Of a stretch of 9,195 nucleotides of DNA, positions 1 to 6,404 are shown one piece after another. Positions within the stretch are counted from its first letter, which is position 1; each line of letters begins with the position of its first letter. The notes under the pieces were generated by a model that was given only the letters and a program-made list of their open reading frames with translations, did not search any database and was not told the origin of the DNA. Position numbers and translations under genes: made by a program. The stretch is from UBA1140 sp964409295 (GTDB lineage: Bacteria; Campylobacterota; Campylobacteria; Campylobacterales; Sulfurovaceae), in assembly GCA_964409295.1 (NCBI GenBank), contig CAYPCV010000036.1, forward strand, positions 1 to 9,195, written 5' to 3'.

Positions 1-456
1 ACCAAACGGCGAAGTTTTTGGTCTTCTGTAACTGTTTACTGGACATTGGTTACATTAACACCGATTATGTTGGTTCTCTCTTTCTATCTCTCTAGCCAGA
101 TTCAAGAGCTTCTTGATAAACACAGTTTAACAGCAAGTATCCATACCCTAAAAATTTTACCTTTTTTTATTATTTGGTCCATCTTTTTTCTAACGTATAA
201 AATTTCTGCCAACACAAACGTCAGTAACAAAGCCGCAGGAATTAGTTCATTTATTGCCTCTTTAGCATGGTACATTGCAAAAAGTGGATTTATTTTTTAT
301 GTACTGCACAACAAAACCTATCTCAGTATTTATGGTGGATTTAGCATTTTACTCTTTTTCTTTTTATGGATTTACATCTCATGGGCTATTTTTCTACATG
401 GCTTAAAATTTTGTCATTTGTTAGAGAGAGATGAAGAGATTGAAGAGATAAAATAA
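1..456 (+). CDS. YihY/BrkB-family inner-membrane protein, C-terminal part (5' end outside the window)
   Basis: The frame is open from the first base of the window, so this is the last 151 codons of a longer gene. A TTG at 46 could be taken for a start, but the residues before it (KRRSFWSSVTVYWTLVTLTP) fit the family and read straight through. Several hydrophobic segments are visible. The last one, which contains FFLWIYISWAIFLHGLKF, resembles the signature end of YihY/BrkB (UPF0761) proteins, where a LLWIYLSW-like helix is followed by a short charged tail. Here the tail is acidic (ERDEEIEEIK). Family members are polytopic inner-membrane proteins of roughly 280-300 residues, so about half is present. 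The old name 'virulence factor BrkB' or 'ribonuclease BN' should not be read as a function; the role is not established. No terminator is visible directly after the stop. Confidence 0.82.
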   Translation, partial: TKRRSFWSSVTVYWTLVTLTPIMLVLSFYLSSQIQELLDKHSLTASIHTLKILPFFIIWSIFFLTYKISANTNVSNKAAGISSFIASLAWYIAKSGFIFYVLHNKTYLSIYGGFSILLFFFLWIYISWAIFLHGLKFCHLLERDEEIEEIK

Positions 457-475
457 GAGAAAAGAGCAAACACTA

Positions 476-504
476 TTGACTTTGTTAAAATTTTAAAGTA
501 AAAT
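476..504 (+). promoter_or_regulatory. Strong sigma70-type promoter for the 540-629 small unit
   Basis: TTGACT (476-481) and TAAAAT (499-504) are separated by exactly 17 bases. This is the best -35/-10 pair in the window, where other promoters have little -35 similarity. Transcription would start near 511, about 30 bases before the ATG at 540. Confidence 0.6.
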
Positions 505-539
505 ATTTTTTTAATTTTAATTTAATAAAAGGATTAGCA

Positions 540-629
540 ATGCTAATAGAATTACTACAATTTTTATTTACTAAAAAACATGAGAATTTAAATAGTGTTC
601 AAATTACTATCAAACAAGTAGAAGATTAA
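540..629 (+). CDS. Possible 29-residue small protein (or the body of a small RNA)
   Basis: ATG at 540 is preceded by AAAAGGAT (527-534), a reasonable ribosome binding site, and reads 29 codons to a TAA at 627-629. The peptide starts with a hydrophobic stretch (MLIELLQFLF), then a basic and polar part, and ends in KQVED. I recognise no family. It lies between a near-consensus promoter (476-504) and a 9-bp hairpin that begins on its last base, so the whole unit would give a transcript of about 145 nt. That size also suits a small regulatory RNA, and the ORF may then be incidental. The ribosome binding site and amphipathic N-terminus favour a translated small protein, but only moderately. Confidence 0.4.
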   Translation: MLIELLQFLFTKKHENLNSVQITIKQVED

Positions 630-657
630 GAGAGCTATTTTTTAGCTCTCTCTTCTT
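629..657 (+). terminator. Hairpin terminator after the small unit
   Basis: AGAGAGCTA (629-637) pairs perfectly with TAGCTCTCT (643-651) around a TTTTT loop, followed by CTTCTTAATTTAT, which is T-rich but not a clean T-run. The last base of the small ORF's stop codon is the first base of the stem. It separates this unit from the promoter at 697-705. Confidence 0.55.
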
Positions 658-696
658 AATTTATATCCTTTCATACACTCAAACCCTCATTGATAA

Positions 697-705
697 TGCT
701 ATAAT
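697..705 (+). promoter_or_regulatory. Extended -10 promoter for the dehydrogenase operon
   Basis: TGCTATAAT (697-705) is an extended -10 element with a perfect TATAAT. No good -35 lies 17 bases upstream, which is common in Campylobacterota. Transcription would start near 712, giving a leader of about 22 bases before the ATG at 734. Confidence 0.55.
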
Positions 706-733
706 CCTCTCAAATATTCTAACAAGGATTCTC

Positions 734-1231
734 ATGACCAGACGTATCTTTATTTTAGGAGCTATTGGTGCAGGAACAGCTTTAGCCCTCTTACCACAAA
801 ACTCTAAAACAGATATAGATATTGCTCCATTCAAAGTGATACAAGCCGTACAAGAGACTTTTTTCCCAAAAGGATTAAAAGCACCCTCGGCTTTAGAGTT
901 TGGAGCAACCAATTACCTTTTAAATGTCTCGACTCACTCATCTTTTGTTAAAAGTGATTTAAAATTTTTACTTTATGGAGCAGACTTGCTTATTAATACC
1001 CAAAATGATTTTTTAACAATGAATCCAAAAGAGCGAGATGAAGCATTAAGAGACTTTGTAAACAGTTCATCAAAAGCAGAAAGTTGGACATCACTTTTAC
1101 TATTCTATACCTTAGAAGCTCTCTTAAGTGACCCTATTTATGGTGGAAATAAAAATGAGTTGGGTTGGAAATGGCTTAGTCACAACACAGGGCAACCCCA
1201 ACCAAAAGTAACCTTTGCAAAGGCAGTATAA
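734..1231 (+). CDS. Gluconate 2-dehydrogenase subunit 3 family protein (small subunit of a GMC dehydrogenase), Tat-exported
   Basis: The 165-residue product starts with a twin-arginine signal (TRRIFI at residues 2-7, then the hydrophobic run LGAIGAGTALALL), which predicts folded export to the periplasm. The mature part carries late motifs typical of the subunit 3 family (GMC gamma subunits): LEALLSDPIYGGN around 127-139 followed by GWKWL and PGQP-like residues. In known gamma-alpha dehydrogenases this subunit acts as a chaperone and carries the only Tat signal, so the catalytic subunit is exported with it. That fits here, because the next gene has no signal peptide. AAGGAT at 724-729 places the start at 734. 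The stop (1229-1231) leaves one base before the next ATG, so the two genes form an operon. Family assignment is fairly secure; the substrate is not known. Confidence 0.83.
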   Translation: MTRRIFILGAIGAGTALALLPQNSKTDIDIAPFKVIQAVQETFFPKGLKAPSALEFGATNYLLNVSTHSSFVKSDLKFLLYGADLLINTQNDFLTMNPKERDEALRDFVNSSSKAESWTSLLLFYTLEALLSDPIYGGNKNELGWKWLSHNTGQPQPKVTFAKAV

Positions 1232-1232
1232 A

Positions 1233-2876
1233 ATGAAATATGATGTATGTATAATCGGTTCAGGCGTAGGAGCATCAGGCGTGGCACACACTCTCGTTAA
1301 TGCAGGTAAAAAAGTGGTTATTTTAGAGCGTGGAGGCTTTTTAAAAGAGAAAGATTTCTCTAAAGATGAGATTGCTTATTGTAAACGAGACATTGTGACA
1401 CCCAACCTAGAAGAGTGTTATCATACCATCGAAGATTTAGAAGGTGGAGAGTGGGTTAAAACCACCACAACCCAAACAGAAAGCTCTTTTTTTAATGGTA
1501 ATATCGTTGGTGGTTCATCTAACTTTATGAGTGGTTATTTTCATCGTTTAAAACCTGTAGATTTTAAGTTAAAGTCAACCTTTGGAGCAATAGAGGGTGC
1601 AAATGTGGTCGATTGGTGCATTGACTATCAAGAACTAGAGCCTTATTATGAAAAAGTCGAACGCATTGTGGGTGTAAGTGGAGAAGTAACCCCTTATAAA
1701 CACCATGAACCAAGAAGCACCAAAGATTTTCCCTATCCTCCTTTAGATGAACATCCTATCTCTAAAATTATTGATAAAGCTTGTAGCAAACTGAAATTTA
1801 GCTCTTATAAAACCCCAAGAGCCATCTTATCACAAACAAAAGATAAGCGAAACAACTGTTACTACTCCAACTATTGTGGTTCATACCCTTGTGCAAGTGG
1901 AGCAAAAGGGAGTGCAAGGGCATCATTACTTCAACCTGCTCTTAAAACAGGAAACTTAACCATTATACCCCACGCTTTTGTTAAAAAGCTCAATGAAAAA
2001 GATACAAAAGTAACCCAAGCCATTTACATTGATACACAAACCAAAAAAGAGCATCAGATAGAAGCTACCATTTTTGTGGTAGCAGGTCAAGCCGTAGAGA
2101 GTTCAAGGTTACTTTTAAACTCCAAATCTAAAAACTTCCCCAACGGTCTTGCCAACAACAGTAACCAAGTAGGAAAAAATTTACTCTTTTCAGCAGGAGG
2201 CGTGGGTTCTGGTCAATTTGATGCCAACTCTATACCACTAAAAGATTTAATGGTCGAAGGTCTTTTTGTAAACAGAAGTTTGTGTGATTGGTATGAGATT
2301 GATGAGATGAAAGGTGGGCTTGTAGACTTTCTATTTGAACACGCAAACCCCATCTCAAAAGCAAGTAAACAAAAGTGGGATGGAGGCAAACTCATTTGGG
2401 GCGAAGAGCTACAAAACAAGATTTTTAAAAAGTTTACCACCACAAAACAGCTAAATTTTGAAATTTTCAACGACTGGTTACCCACCGACAACTGTTTTGT
2501 AAGTGTCGATGAAAAATATAAAGACATCTATGGTGTACCTGTAGCCAACATTCGTATAGGTAGCCACCCTCATGACCTAAAAGTAGGACGGTTATTAGCA
2601 AAAAAAGCAGAAGCAGTAATGAAAGAGATGGGAGCAAAAAGTATACGTTCATCCATCTCATCGTACCCTCCTTCAAATTTACAAGCAGGAGGATGTCGTT
2701 TTGGAGATGACCCAAAAACATCAGTATTAAACAAACACTGCCAAGCCCATGAAGTCTCAAATCTTTTTGTAAGTGATGGTAGCTTCATGCCCACAGGTGG
2801 TTCAGTGACTTATACTTGGACAATTTACGCGAATTCATTTCGAGTTGGAGATTATATTTTGTCACAGTTGGGATAA
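1233..2876 (+). CDS. GMC-type FAD-dependent oxidoreductase (catalytic subunit, substrate unknown)
   Basis: The product has 547 residues from the ATG at 1233. A TTG at 1215 in the same frame overlaps the previous gene; I prefer 1233 because AAAGG (1219-1223) sits nine bases upstream and the FAD fold begins at once (KYDVCIIGSGVGASG, residues 2-16). Other GMC features are a flavin-contact GGSSNFMSG segment (93-101), a Cys-rich insert with C209, C215 and C220 just before ASGAKGSARA, and the C-terminal signature (GGCRFGDDPKTSVLN, then NLFVSDGSFMPTGG). No signal peptide is present, so export probably depends on the Tat-bearing partner immediately upstream. Oddities: the usual active-site His before G(T/G)CR appears to be Leu483, and the usual Asn of the VNPTLT motif is Thr526. 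No cytochrome c gene is adjacent, so the electron acceptor is unclear. It may oxidise a sugar, sugar acid or alcohol, but the sequence does not say which. Confidence 0.85.
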   Translation: MKYDVCIIGSGVGASGVAHTLVNAGKKVVILERGGFLKEKDFSKDEIAYCKRDIVTPNLEECYHTIEDLEGGEWVKTTTTQTESSFFNGNIVGGSSNFMSGYFHRLKPVDFKLKSTFGAIEGANVVDWCIDYQELEPYYEKVERIVGVSGEVTPYKHHEPRSTKDFPYPPLDEHPISKIIDKACSKLKFSSYKTPRAILSQTKDKRNNCYYSNYCGSYPCASGAKGSARASLLQPALKTGNLTIIPHAFVKKLNEKDTKVTQAIYIDTQTKKEHQIEATIFVVAGQAVESSRLLLNSKSKNFPNGLANNSNQVGKNLLFSAGGVGSGQFDANSIPLKDLMVEGLFVNRSLCDWYEIDEMKGGLVDFLFEHANPISKASKQKWDGGKLIWGEELQNKIFKKFTTTKQLNFEIFNDWLPTDNCFVSVDEKYKDIYGVPVANIRIGSHPHDLKVGRLLAKKAEAVMKEMGAKSIRSSISSYPPSNLQAGGCRFGDDPKTSVLNKHCQAHEVSNLFVSDGSFMPTGGSVTYTWTIYANSFRVGDYILSQLG

Positions 2877-2904
2877 TTATACTTAAAAATGAAATACTTT
2901 ATTC

Positions 2905-4371
2905 TTACTCTTTACTCATCTTAACCTTGGGGTCAAATCTCCAAATAGTAAGAATTGGTACAATAAATCCAACAATAATAACCACCCATAAAAGTGTTCC
3001 AAGTTCAGAGTAGTTGGCTTGGGTTACAATGGTATCTCCATCTTTTATCTCTCGGGTAATCTCAAAGGCTTGGTTTAGATATTTTGTAAAAAGTCTCCCT
3101 GCACTCATGGCAATGTTCATAAGTGATGCCATTAATGCAAACCATGTTCCTTTTTTTCCTTCGGGTGCGTAGATGGCAACTAAAGTAAGCATTAAGACCC
3201 CTGCAATGTAATCAAAAGGCGACGCTAAGGCCGTATCTACCATTGCTATAGTTCGAGCATCTATACCCAACATTTTATGAATATCATAATAGAGTCCAAG
3301 CGTAGGAAGAGATAAAATTGTAAAGAGAACAGTTAACCAAATAAGCACTTTTGCAATGGATTGGTCTACAATATATTTCGCACTTATCCACATACCAAGT
3401 AATGCCAAACCACCACCAATTAAAGAGAGGTCTGCAAAAAAAGCTTTATCAAATCCAAGTACATCAATCTGCCACCACTGAACCCCAGGTCCAACAGAAG
3501 GCATGGCTCGATAGACAAAGATAATAATCATTGCCATCTTGATATGATGTATGGTCTCTTTATCTAAATCATCAATAATTGTGCTAAGAAAATAGAGAAC
3601 TACTGCTAGAGAAATAATAAAAACTATCTCTTGCGAATAGGGAATATCATTATAGCCAACAAGCACAATAAAAACAGCAAAAACTAGACCACCAAAAAAT
3701 ACTTTCTTGTTTAAAGGGGTGGTTTCAACACTATTTAATTTAACAAAGCTAACCCCTAAAACAGAGATAATAGGGATAAATAGAGACATTGTAAACATGG
3801 TCTCATAAGAGTATACCGAAGCCAATTTTCCACCAAGCCAGCCCATAAAAAAGACAGCTAAACCCAAAGAGAGTCGTGCTAAAACTTGAATCATTGCCAA
3901 CTCTTGATTAATCTCTTCTTGGGTCTGATTTTTATCAATTACTTCGGTACTCATGGTATCGGCTACCACATCTTGCATAACAAAACCTACCGTTGATAAA
4001 ACAGAAGCAAAAACATAAACACTCTCTTTGGGATAACCTATAATCCACGAGGCTTCCTCTGCTAAACCAATTAATAAAAAGGTTGCTAATGCCATTAACG
4101 TAGCACCAATATAGACGTATATTTTACGATTAGAACCCAAGATTTTAACCGAATCTACCAACTGTCCAAATATCATTTTTATTGTCCAAGGAACCATAAG
4201 CCAAACACTCAATGCCACCAAATCTTCTGCCGATAAGTTCAGCTGTTCTTTAACCCAAAAGCTCTCTGCAATTCCAATAAATCCACTTGCACCATAAGCA
4301 AAATAGATTAACAATAATGGTACATATCGCATACGGATAGCACGGATGGGAGTCATTAGTATATTTAACAT
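2905..4371 (-). CDS. MFS transporter of the BT1 / folate-biopterin transporter type
   Basis: The 488-residue product has about twelve hydrophobic segments and is a multipass inner-membrane transporter. Residues 59-86 (MVPWTIKMIFGQLVDSV, then ILGSNRKIYV) match the BT1-family pattern, in which a PW-x-KP-like turn precedes a G-x-xSDS loop and a GxRRKPY motif. QDVVADTMSTE (133-143) matches the second conserved segment. Characterised relatives move folates or pterins in trypanosomatids, plants and cyanobacteria; bacterial members are mostly untested, so the substrate here is a guess. I choose the ATG at 4371 because AGGAGA (4376-4381) lies just upstream. An in-frame ATG at 4395 has no ribosome binding site and would add eight unhelpful residues (MSLKTGEK). 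The gene converges on the GMC gene with a 28-base gap and diverges from the SQR-like gene. Confidence 0.75.
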   Translation of the reverse strand: MLNILMTPIRAIRMRYVPLLLIYFAYGASGFIGIAESFWVKEQLNLSAEDLVALSVWLMVPWTIKMIFGQLVDSVKILGSNRKIYVYIGATLMALATFLLIGLAEEASWIIGYPKESVYVFASVLSTVGFVMQDVVADTMSTEVIDKNQTQEEINQELAMIQVLARLSLGLAVFFMGWLGGKLASVYSYETMFTMSLFIPIISVLGVSFVKLNSVETTPLNKKVFFGGLVFAVFIVLVGYNDIPYSQEIVFIISLAVVLYFLSTIIDDLDKETIHHIKMAMIIIFVYRAMPSVGPGVQWWQIDVLGFDKAFFADLSLIGGGLALLGMWISAKYIVDQSIAKVLIWLTVLFTILSLPTLGLYYDIHKMLGIDARTIAMVDTALASPFDYIAGVLMLTLVAIYAPEGKKGTWFALMASLMNIAMSAGRLFTKYLNQAFEITREIKDGDTIVTQANYSELGTLLWVVIIVGFIVPILTIWRFDPKVKMSKE

Positions 4372-4396
4372 TTTCTCTCCTGTTTTTAGAGACATT

Positions 4397-4402
4397 ATTG
4401 TA
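4397..4402 (-). promoter_or_regulatory. Possible -10 box for the BT1-type transporter
   Basis: Read on the minus strand this is TACAAT, with no clear -35. A start near 4390 would lie inside the alternative ATG at 4395 and about 20 bases before the preferred ATG at 4371, which agrees with the shorter protein. The region is very AT-rich, so chance matches are likely. Confidence 0.3.
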
Positions 4403-4483
4403 TTTTAAATTTGCTTTGACGTAGTCTAAAAGAAAAATAACAATAGCAATAAACATAAAATATTTTTTACTGTTATGATAAGT

Positions 4484-4514
4484 AGTTATTATTATATAAA
4501 TCATAATAATAACT
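4484..4514. promoter_or_regulatory. Perfect 12-bp inverted repeat in the divergent intergenic region
   Basis: AGTTATTATTAT (4484-4495) and ATAATAATAACT (4503-4514) are exact reverse complements with a 7-base spacer (ATAAATC). It lies 113 bases upstream of the transporter start and 128 bases upstream of the SQR-like start, and there is no gene end nearby that would need a terminator. A binding site for a dimeric regulator is the simplest reading. The arms consist of TTA/ATA units in AT-rich DNA, so chance or cruciform-prone sequence is possible. A minus-strand TATAAT (4491-4496) falls inside the left arm. Confidence 0.4.
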
Positions 4515-4599
4515 TATATTGATAATAGGTTATGTGTAGATTTTTTACATTTTTATAAGAAAAGAACATCATTTAATATCTATTTAAATCTATTAAACC

Positions 4600-4605
4600 T
4601 ATAAT
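4600..4605 (+). promoter_or_regulatory. -10 box (TATAAT) for the SQR-like operon
   Basis: A perfect TATAAT whose predicted start near 4612 gives a leader of about 30 bases before the ATG at 4642. The segment 17 bases upstream (TATCTA) is a poor -35. The surrounding DNA is T- and A-rich, as usual for Campylobacterota housekeeping promoters. Confidence 0.5.
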
Positions 4606-4641
4606 AGAATACAAAACAAATCAATTTAACAAAGGAAAGCT

Positions 4642-6111
4642 ATGGCACGATTAGTAATAATGGGTGGTGGTGTATCTGGACATACAGCAGCAACATTTGC
4701 AAGAAAATGGCTAGGTAAAGAACACGAAGTAGTGGTTGTAACACCTAATTCACAATGGAATTGGATACCATCAAATATCTGGGTTGGTGTTGGTCAAATG
4801 AGTAAAAGTGATGTTGTATTCCCTTTAGCACCAGTATACAAAAAAGCAGGTATTGTCTTTAAACAAGCAAAAGCTGTTTCAATTCATCCAGATGGAAATT
4901 CTGATAGTGACACTCCATACATTACTATTGAGTCAACAGCTACAGATACAGCTGGTCAAACAGAAGAAGTTGCTTACGACTATCTTATCAATGCAACAGG
5001 TCCAAAACTAAACTTTGGTGCAACTCCAGGTCTTGGAGAAGGTTCAAATCTTGGTACTCATACAGTATCTGTATGTACAGCAGACCATGCCGTTCATGCA
5101 AATGAAGAGCTTCAAAAAATATTTGATAAAGCAAAAGCTGGAACAAGACAAAAAATTCTTGTAGGTACAGGTCATGGTATGTGTACATGTCAAGGTGCTG
5201 CATTTGAGTATATCTTCAACATTGAACACGAAGCGAATAAAGCTGGTGTAAGAGATATGCTAGATATTAAGTGGATTTCAAACGAATCATTTATGGGTGA
5301 CTTCGGTATGGGTGGTCTTCACATGAAAGTTGGTGGATACGTTGTAAGTTCAAAACTGTTTGCTGAGTCTCTATTTGCAGAGAGAGATGTTCCTTGGTTA
5401 ATTGGAGCTCACGTTTCTAAAGTAGAAGCTGGAAAAGCTCACTATGAACTTCTAGATGGAACAACTGGTGTTGAAGAGTTTGACTTTGCTATGCTTATTC
5501 CACCATTTGCAGGTGTAGGAATCAAAGCGTTTGCAAAAGATGGTTCAGATATGACTGATAAAATCTTTGCTCCTAATGCATTTATGAAAGTTGATGCAGA
5601 CTATACAGCAAAACCTTATGCTGATTGGAAAGCAAGTGACTGGCCAAGAACATACCAAAACCCAGACTACTCAAATATGTTTGCATGTGGTATTGCATTT
5701 GCTCCTCCACACCTAATTTCTAAACCAATGAAATCAGTTAATGGAACACCAATTAACCCTACACCACCTAGAACAGGTATGCCTGCTGGTATTATTGGTA
5801 AAGCAGTTGCTCACTCTGTTTGTGACATGATTAACAATGGTGCTGATACAAAACTACACGAAGCTTCTATGGCTGAAATGGGTGCTGCATGTGTTGCTTC
5901 TGCTGGTAAAGGTCTTACTTCTGGTACTGCTGCTGCGATGACTGTTTACCCTGTTGTTCCTGACTTTGAAACATATCCAGGTACAGGTAGAGATACAGAC
6001 TATACATTCGGAGAGATTGGTCTTGCTGGTCACTGGATTAAACATATATTACATCACATGTTTATCTACAAAGCAAAACTTAAGCCAGGTTGGACATTAA
6101 TCCCTGAATAG
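4642..6111 (+). CDS. Sulfide:quinone oxidoreductase-like FAD flavoprotein
   Basis: A 489-residue member of the two-dinucleotide-binding flavoprotein group that contains SQR, which oxidises sulfide to polysulfide or sulfur and reduces the quinone pool at the membrane. Visible features are the FAD motif GGGVSG (8-13); the SQR-like WNWIPSNIWVGVGQ (39-52); a first conserved Cys (C145 in VSVCTADHA); a second in the segment GTGHGMCTCQGAAFE (C183, with an extra C181); PPRTGMPAG (375-383), equivalent to the PKTGY flavin/quinone segment; and an amphipathic His- and Lys-rich C-terminal tail (GHWIKHILHHMFIYKAKL) suited to membrane attachment. The third canonical Cys seems to be Ser409. The protein is longer than the roughly 430-residue type I enzymes. 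AAAGGAAAG (4631-4639) is a strong ribosome binding site. SQR activity is likely but not certain; a related sulfur or quinone flavoenzyme is possible, and I do not assign an SQR type. Confidence 0.75.
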   Translation: MARLVIMGGGVSGHTAATFARKWLGKEHEVVVVTPNSQWNWIPSNIWVGVGQMSKSDVVFPLAPVYKKAGIVFKQAKAVSIHPDGNSDSDTPYITIESTATDTAGQTEEVAYDYLINATGPKLNFGATPGLGEGSNLGTHTVSVCTADHAVHANEELQKIFDKAKAGTRQKILVGTGHGMCTCQGAAFEYIFNIEHEANKAGVRDMLDIKWISNESFMGDFGMGGLHMKVGGYVVSSKLFAESLFAERDVPWLIGAHVSKVEAGKAHYELLDGTTGVEEFDFAMLIPPFAGVGIKAFAKDGSDMTDKIFAPNAFMKVDADYTAKPYADWKASDWPRTYQNPDYSNMFACGIAFAPPHLISKPMKSVNGTPINPTPPRTGMPAGIIGKAVAHSVCDMINNGADTKLHEASMAEMGAACVASAGKGLTSGTAAAMTVYPVVPDFETYPGTGRDTDYTFGEIGLAGHWIKHILHHMFIYKAKLKPGWTLIPE

Positions 6112-6144
6112 AAACAAGATAAAATAAAAAATAAGGAGAATTCT

Positions 6145-6306
6145 ATGAAACAAGAAGAAAAAAATTTTGAAAAGTACGATCAATTTACACTAACGATGAT
6201 CCCTGGAGGATTTGCAAGAAAAATGAGAACATGCCTTATTTTCCAAGCATTTAGATTTGCTGTAATCAACATTAAAATGTTGGTAGTTGTTAGTAAAAGT
6301 CACTAA
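6145..6306 (+). CDS. Small (53-residue) cationic protein encoded with the SQR-like gene; function unknown
   Basis: ATG at 6145 follows AAGGAGAA (6133-6140), the best Shine-Dalgarno sequence in the window, and reads 53 codons to a TAA at 6304-6306. The gap after the SQR-like stop is 33 bases with no terminator, so the two are almost certainly cotranscribed. The N-terminus is charged (MKQEEKNFEKYDQF), followed by TLTMIPGGFARKMRTC and a hydrophobic, Arg/Lys-spotted C-terminal half (LIFQAFRFAVINIKMLVVVS, then KSH). It could form one short membrane-associated helix or an amphipathic helix lying on the membrane. I recognise no characterised family. By context it may help anchor, assemble or regulate the SQR-like enzyme, which is inference only. 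Confidence 0.72.
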   Translation: MKQEEKNFEKYDQFTLTMIPGGFARKMRTCLIFQAFRFAVINIKMLVVVSKSH

Positions 6307-6319
6307 CCTCTTTCCTTTT

Positions 6320-6340
6320 GAACAAGGCTATGCCTTGTTC
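6320..6340 (+). terminator. Perfect hairpin closing the SQR-like operon
   Basis: GAACAAGGC (6320-6328) and GCCTTGTTC (6332-6340) form a 9-bp stem with a 3-base loop, 13 bases after the small-protein stop. The T-run is displaced (TTTTTTTT at 6355-6362), so it may be a weak terminator or an mRNA 3'-end stabilising structure. Confidence 0.5.
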
Positions 6341-6404
6341 ATCTCCCTATAAAATTTTTTTTAAAACCTCATATAGTTATATCCGTTTTTAAAAAGGATT
6401 TTTA

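Noticed and set aside
679..912. 77-codon minus-strand open frame opposite the small dehydrogenase subunit
   Set aside because: It lies antisense to a gene with clear family motifs and a Tat signal, with no supporting start signals.
2816..3013. 65-codon open frame on the plus strand across the GMC 3' end and transporter 3' end
   Set aside because: It overlaps the end of the GMC gene in another frame and runs antisense into the transporter gene; no ribosome binding site was seen.
4250..4504. 84-codon minus-strand open frame upstream of the transporter
   Set aside because: It overlaps the transporter N-terminus in another frame and extends into AT-rich intergenic DNA, and its translation looks like random AT-rich sequence.
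4396..4641. sigma54 promoter or Fur box upstream of the SQR-like gene
   Set aside because: No GG-N10-GC pair is present, and GATAAT-like words are expected by chance in such AT-rich DNA.
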